Origin: Bacillota bacterium
GTDB lineage: Bacteria > Bacillota > Clostridia > Peptostreptococcales > Natronincolaceae
Length of the DNA stretch: 9,147 nucleotides
Assembly (NCBI GenBank): GCA_023387935.1
Contig: JAEWHG010000076.1
Location: 1 to 9,147 of the forward strand
Direction of reading: 5' to 3'
Shown here: piece by piece, positions 7,392 to 9,147 of the stretch
How the letters are laid out: the number at the start of each line of letters is the position of its first letter
How positions within the stretch are numbered: position 1 is the first letter of the stretch
The notes under the pieces: model-generated
Databases searched by the model: none
What the model was told of the DNA's origin: nothing
Seen by the model: the letters and a program-made list of their open reading frames with translations, nothing else
Made by a program: the position numbers and the translations under genes

Positions 7392-8453
7392 ATGAATCCA
7401 AGAATAGATATACACTTAGATAAACTAAAACATAATACTAAAGTAGTTTCAGATAAGTGTAAAGAGCATGGAATTGAAATTGCGGCCGTTACTAAGGCGT
7501 TTTGTGGTAATTCAGAGATTGCTAAAGCTTATGTAGATGGCGGTGCAAAATATTTAGCAGATTCAAGAATAGAAAACCTAAAGAAGATGAATAATTTACC
7601 TGTTGAAAAAGTAATGCTTAGGCTCCCTATGCTTAGTCAAGTAGAAGAAACAGTTCAATATGCGGATATTAGTTTAAATTCTGAAATTGAAACGATAATT
7701 GCCTTGAATAGTGCGGCTGAAAAATTGAATAAACTTCATAAAATCGTTATAATGGTAGATTTAGGAGATCTTAGAGAAGGATTCTTTGATCATAATGATC
7801 TTGAAAGTGCATTGTTAAAAATAAAAGAATTGAAAAATATCAAAGTTATAGGTGTAGGATCTAACCTAACCTGCTACGGAGGAGTTATCCCTGACGAAAC
7901 GAATTTAGGTAAGCTTGTTGCATATGGGGAAACTATTGAAAAGGTTTTAGATACTAAACTAGAAATTATTAGTGGGGGTAACTCAAGTACTGTTCACTTA
8001 TTGGATCAGAACAGAGTACCTAAAAAAATTAATAATTTACGCTTAGGAGAATCATTATTACTCGGCAGAGAATCTGCATATGGAGAATACATTGATAATA
8101 CCTATAATGATGTTTTTCAATTAGTTGCTGAAATAATAGAAATTAAAGAAAAACCATCTCATCCAATAGGCCAAATCGGTAGAGATGCTTTTTGGAATAT
8201 ACCAGTATTTGAAGATAAAGGGATCATGAAAAGAGCTATTTTAGCAGTTGGAAGGCAAGATATTGGTGCTAACGCTATAGAGGCTTTAGATAAAAATATT
8301 GACTTTATTGGTGCTAGTAGTGACCATTTAATTATTGATATAACTCATTGTAATAAAGATTACAAAATTGGGGACGAAATAAGATTTAATATTGGCTATG
8401 GTGCCTTATTATCCTTAATGACAAGTGAGTATATATATAAAAATATAATATAG
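7392..8453 (+). CDS. orr: Ornithine racemase (alanine racemase family, PLP-dependent)
   Basis: Orr converts L-ornithine to D-ornithine, the substrate of OraSE, so it performs the first pathway step although encoded last. The 353-residue protein has the fold-type III N-terminal barrel start (PRIDIHLDKLKHN), with the PLP lysine Lys35 in AAVTKAFCGN. SGGNSST (194-200) and LRLGES (216-221, Arg217) correspond to phosphate- and pyridine-contacting regions of this family. The C-terminal part (RAILAVGRQDIGANAI, and IGDEIRFNIGYGALLSLM near the end) is the small beta domain. Alanine racemase or a lysine/arginine racemase would be possible by family alone; the operon decides for ornithine. GGGGGAG (7381-7387) precedes the ATG and its first G is the last base of the previous stop codon, so the two are tightly linked. 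A strong terminator follows immediately. Confidence 0.94.
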   Translation: MNPRIDIHLDKLKHNTKVVSDKCKEHGIEIAAVTKAFCGNSEIAKAYVDGGAKYLADSRIENLKKMNNLPVEKVMLRLPMLSQVEETVQYADISLNSEIETIIALNSAAEKLNKLHKIVIMVDLGDLREGFFDHNDLESALLKIKELKNIKVIGVGSNLTCYGGVIPDETNLGKLVAYGETIEKVLDTKLEIISGGNSSTVHLLDQNRVPKKINNLRLGESLLLGRESAYGEYIDNTYNDVFQLVAEIIEIKEKPSHPIGQIGRDAFWNIPVFEDKGIMKRAILAVGRQDIGANAIEALDKNIDFIGASSDHLIIDITHCNKDYKIGDEIRFNIGYGALLSLMTSEYIYKNII

Positions 8454-8462
8454 CAATAAGAG

Positions 8463-8502
8463 AAACATAAGGATATCTAAAAAAGAATCCTTATGTTTTT
8501 TT
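8463..8502 (+). terminator. Rho-independent terminator of the ornithine operon
   Basis: AAACATAAGGAT (8463-8474) pairs perfectly with ATCCTTATGTTT (8487-8498) around an A-rich loop that may close further by TCT/AGA. It runs into seven consecutive T residues (8496-8502). It begins 9 nt after the orr stop and cleanly bounds the operon. On the complementary strand the hairpin is preceded by A residues, so it could act in both directions only weakly. Confidence 0.9.
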
Positions 8503-8557
8503 GTTGTGTAATAAAATTATTTATTTTTCAATATTATTGTAGAAAGGGGGATGGGAT

Positions 8558-9147
8558 ATGCCTAAAAATATAGAGATTCAAATAAAAGATGAAATTTATG
8601 AAAGGCTAAAAGATGAGTCTGCAAAATATAATATGGATATAAAAAATTATATACCGATGGTAATTGAAAAATATGATGATAGTGCTAGACGAAATAATAA
8701 TTATATTGAAGAAAAGGTAAAAAAGCCACTTAAGAAAATACTTACCGATTTAGAAGGATTAAGTGAGAATATGAGTGATAACAGGAATTTAAACAAAATA
8801 CTTCTTCTCCCGCTAAAAATATATACGAAACCATTACCAAAGGGATTGATCAAACTTATTGAGCACTATAAGAGTAAATTTTGGTACGATATAGAAAGAT
8901 TTTATTTAATTACGGATGGCAAAAGTATTTTAGGATATGTAGGTTTAAATATCAGCGAAGAAGATGCACCATATGGAAAATATCTATTTATTTATGCATT
9001 GAATTTATATAAAGAATATCAAACGAGTACGAATCTTAAATATATTATAAATTTTATTCAATCAATAGGAAGACAAGGTCAATGTTATAGTATAGATATT
9101 TTATTTGAGAACTCTAACCTTACATACGATCAATTAAAAGGATTAGG
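8558..9147 (+). CDS. Ribbon-helix-helix plus GNAT-like protein, 3' end outside window
   Basis: An uninterrupted frame of 196 full codons runs from an ATG at 8558 to the right edge, preceded by AAAGGGGG at 7-nt spacing. No firm family name can be given. Residues 4-42 read as a strand (IEIQI), a charged helix and a second helix (IKNYIPMVIEKYDD), the pattern of a ribbon-helix-helix DNA-binding or dimerisation unit. Residues 43-80 are a polar, lysine/asparagine-rich linker. Residues 83-196 resemble a GNAT acetyltransferase: strand FYLITDGKSILGYVGLNI (115-132), strand LFIYALNLYKEYQ (143-155), a helix, then SIDILFENSNLTYDQLKGL just before the edge, as in the usual 'N...LGF' ending. The acyl-CoA loop (R-x-x-G-x-G) is not intact: YQTSTNL stands in its place, so catalysis is doubtful. 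It lies beyond the operon terminator and is probably an independent unit. Confidence 0.8.
   Translation, partial: MPKNIEIQIKDEIYERLKDESAKYNMDIKNYIPMVIEKYDDSARRNNNYIEEKVKKPLKKILTDLEGLSENMSDNRNLNKILLLPLKIYTKPLPKGLIKLIEHYKSKFWYDIERFYLITDGKSILGYVGLNISEEDAPYGKYLFIYALNLYKEYQTSTNLKYIINFIQSIGRQGQCYSIDILFENSNLTYDQLKGL

Noticed and set aside
8503..8557. Promoter for the RHH/GNAT-like gene (for example TATTAT at 8532-8537)
   Set aside because: A -10-like hexamer exists, but no -35 element at a 16-18 nt spacing is convincing in such AT-rich DNA.

Overview
This AT-rich window comes from an anaerobic low-GC Firmicute, most likely an amino-acid-fermenting member of the Clostridia. The evidence is the strong AGGAGG-type ribosome binding sites, the A/T-ending codons and, above all, a complete operon for anaerobic ornithine oxidation of the kind known from Acetoanaerobium (Clostridium) sticklandii and Clostridioides difficile. 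The genus cannot be fixed from the sequence alone. All recognised genes are on the + strand.

Layout. Positions 1-398 hold the C-terminal third of serine hydroxymethyltransferase (glyA), followed by a hairpin at 442-480 that probably ends its transcript. Positions 481-622 are the control region of the next operon. It contains a near-consensus sigma-54 (-24/-12) element at 561-577 and A/T-rich repeats upstream that might bind an activator. Positions 623-8453 hold seven tightly packed genes: ord, ortA, ortB, oraS, oraE, a GlmL-like ASKHA-ATPase gene, and orr. A clear rho-independent terminator follows at 8463-8502. At 8558 an unrelated gene starts and runs off the window. It appears to encode an N-terminal ribbon-helix-helix segment joined to a GNAT-like domain.

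How the genes work together (established pathway). Orr racemises L-ornithine to D-ornithine. The B12/PLP enzyme OraSE moves the terminal amino group to give 2,4-diaminopentanoate. Ord deaminates this oxidatively to 2-amino-4-oxopentanoate, making NAD(P)H. The PLP-dependent thiolase OrtAB cleaves that with CoA to acetyl-CoA and D-alanine. The GlmL-like protein is inferred to maintain or reactivate the radical enzyme OraSE. Subunit pairs are translationally coupled: ortA and ortB overlap by 8 nt, oraS and oraE by 1 nt, and oraE and the GlmL-like gene by 11 nt.

The pathway itself is described. The least explained items are the sigma-54 control element and its unidentified activator site, the GlmL-like accessory protein, and the RHH/GNAT-like gene at the right edge.
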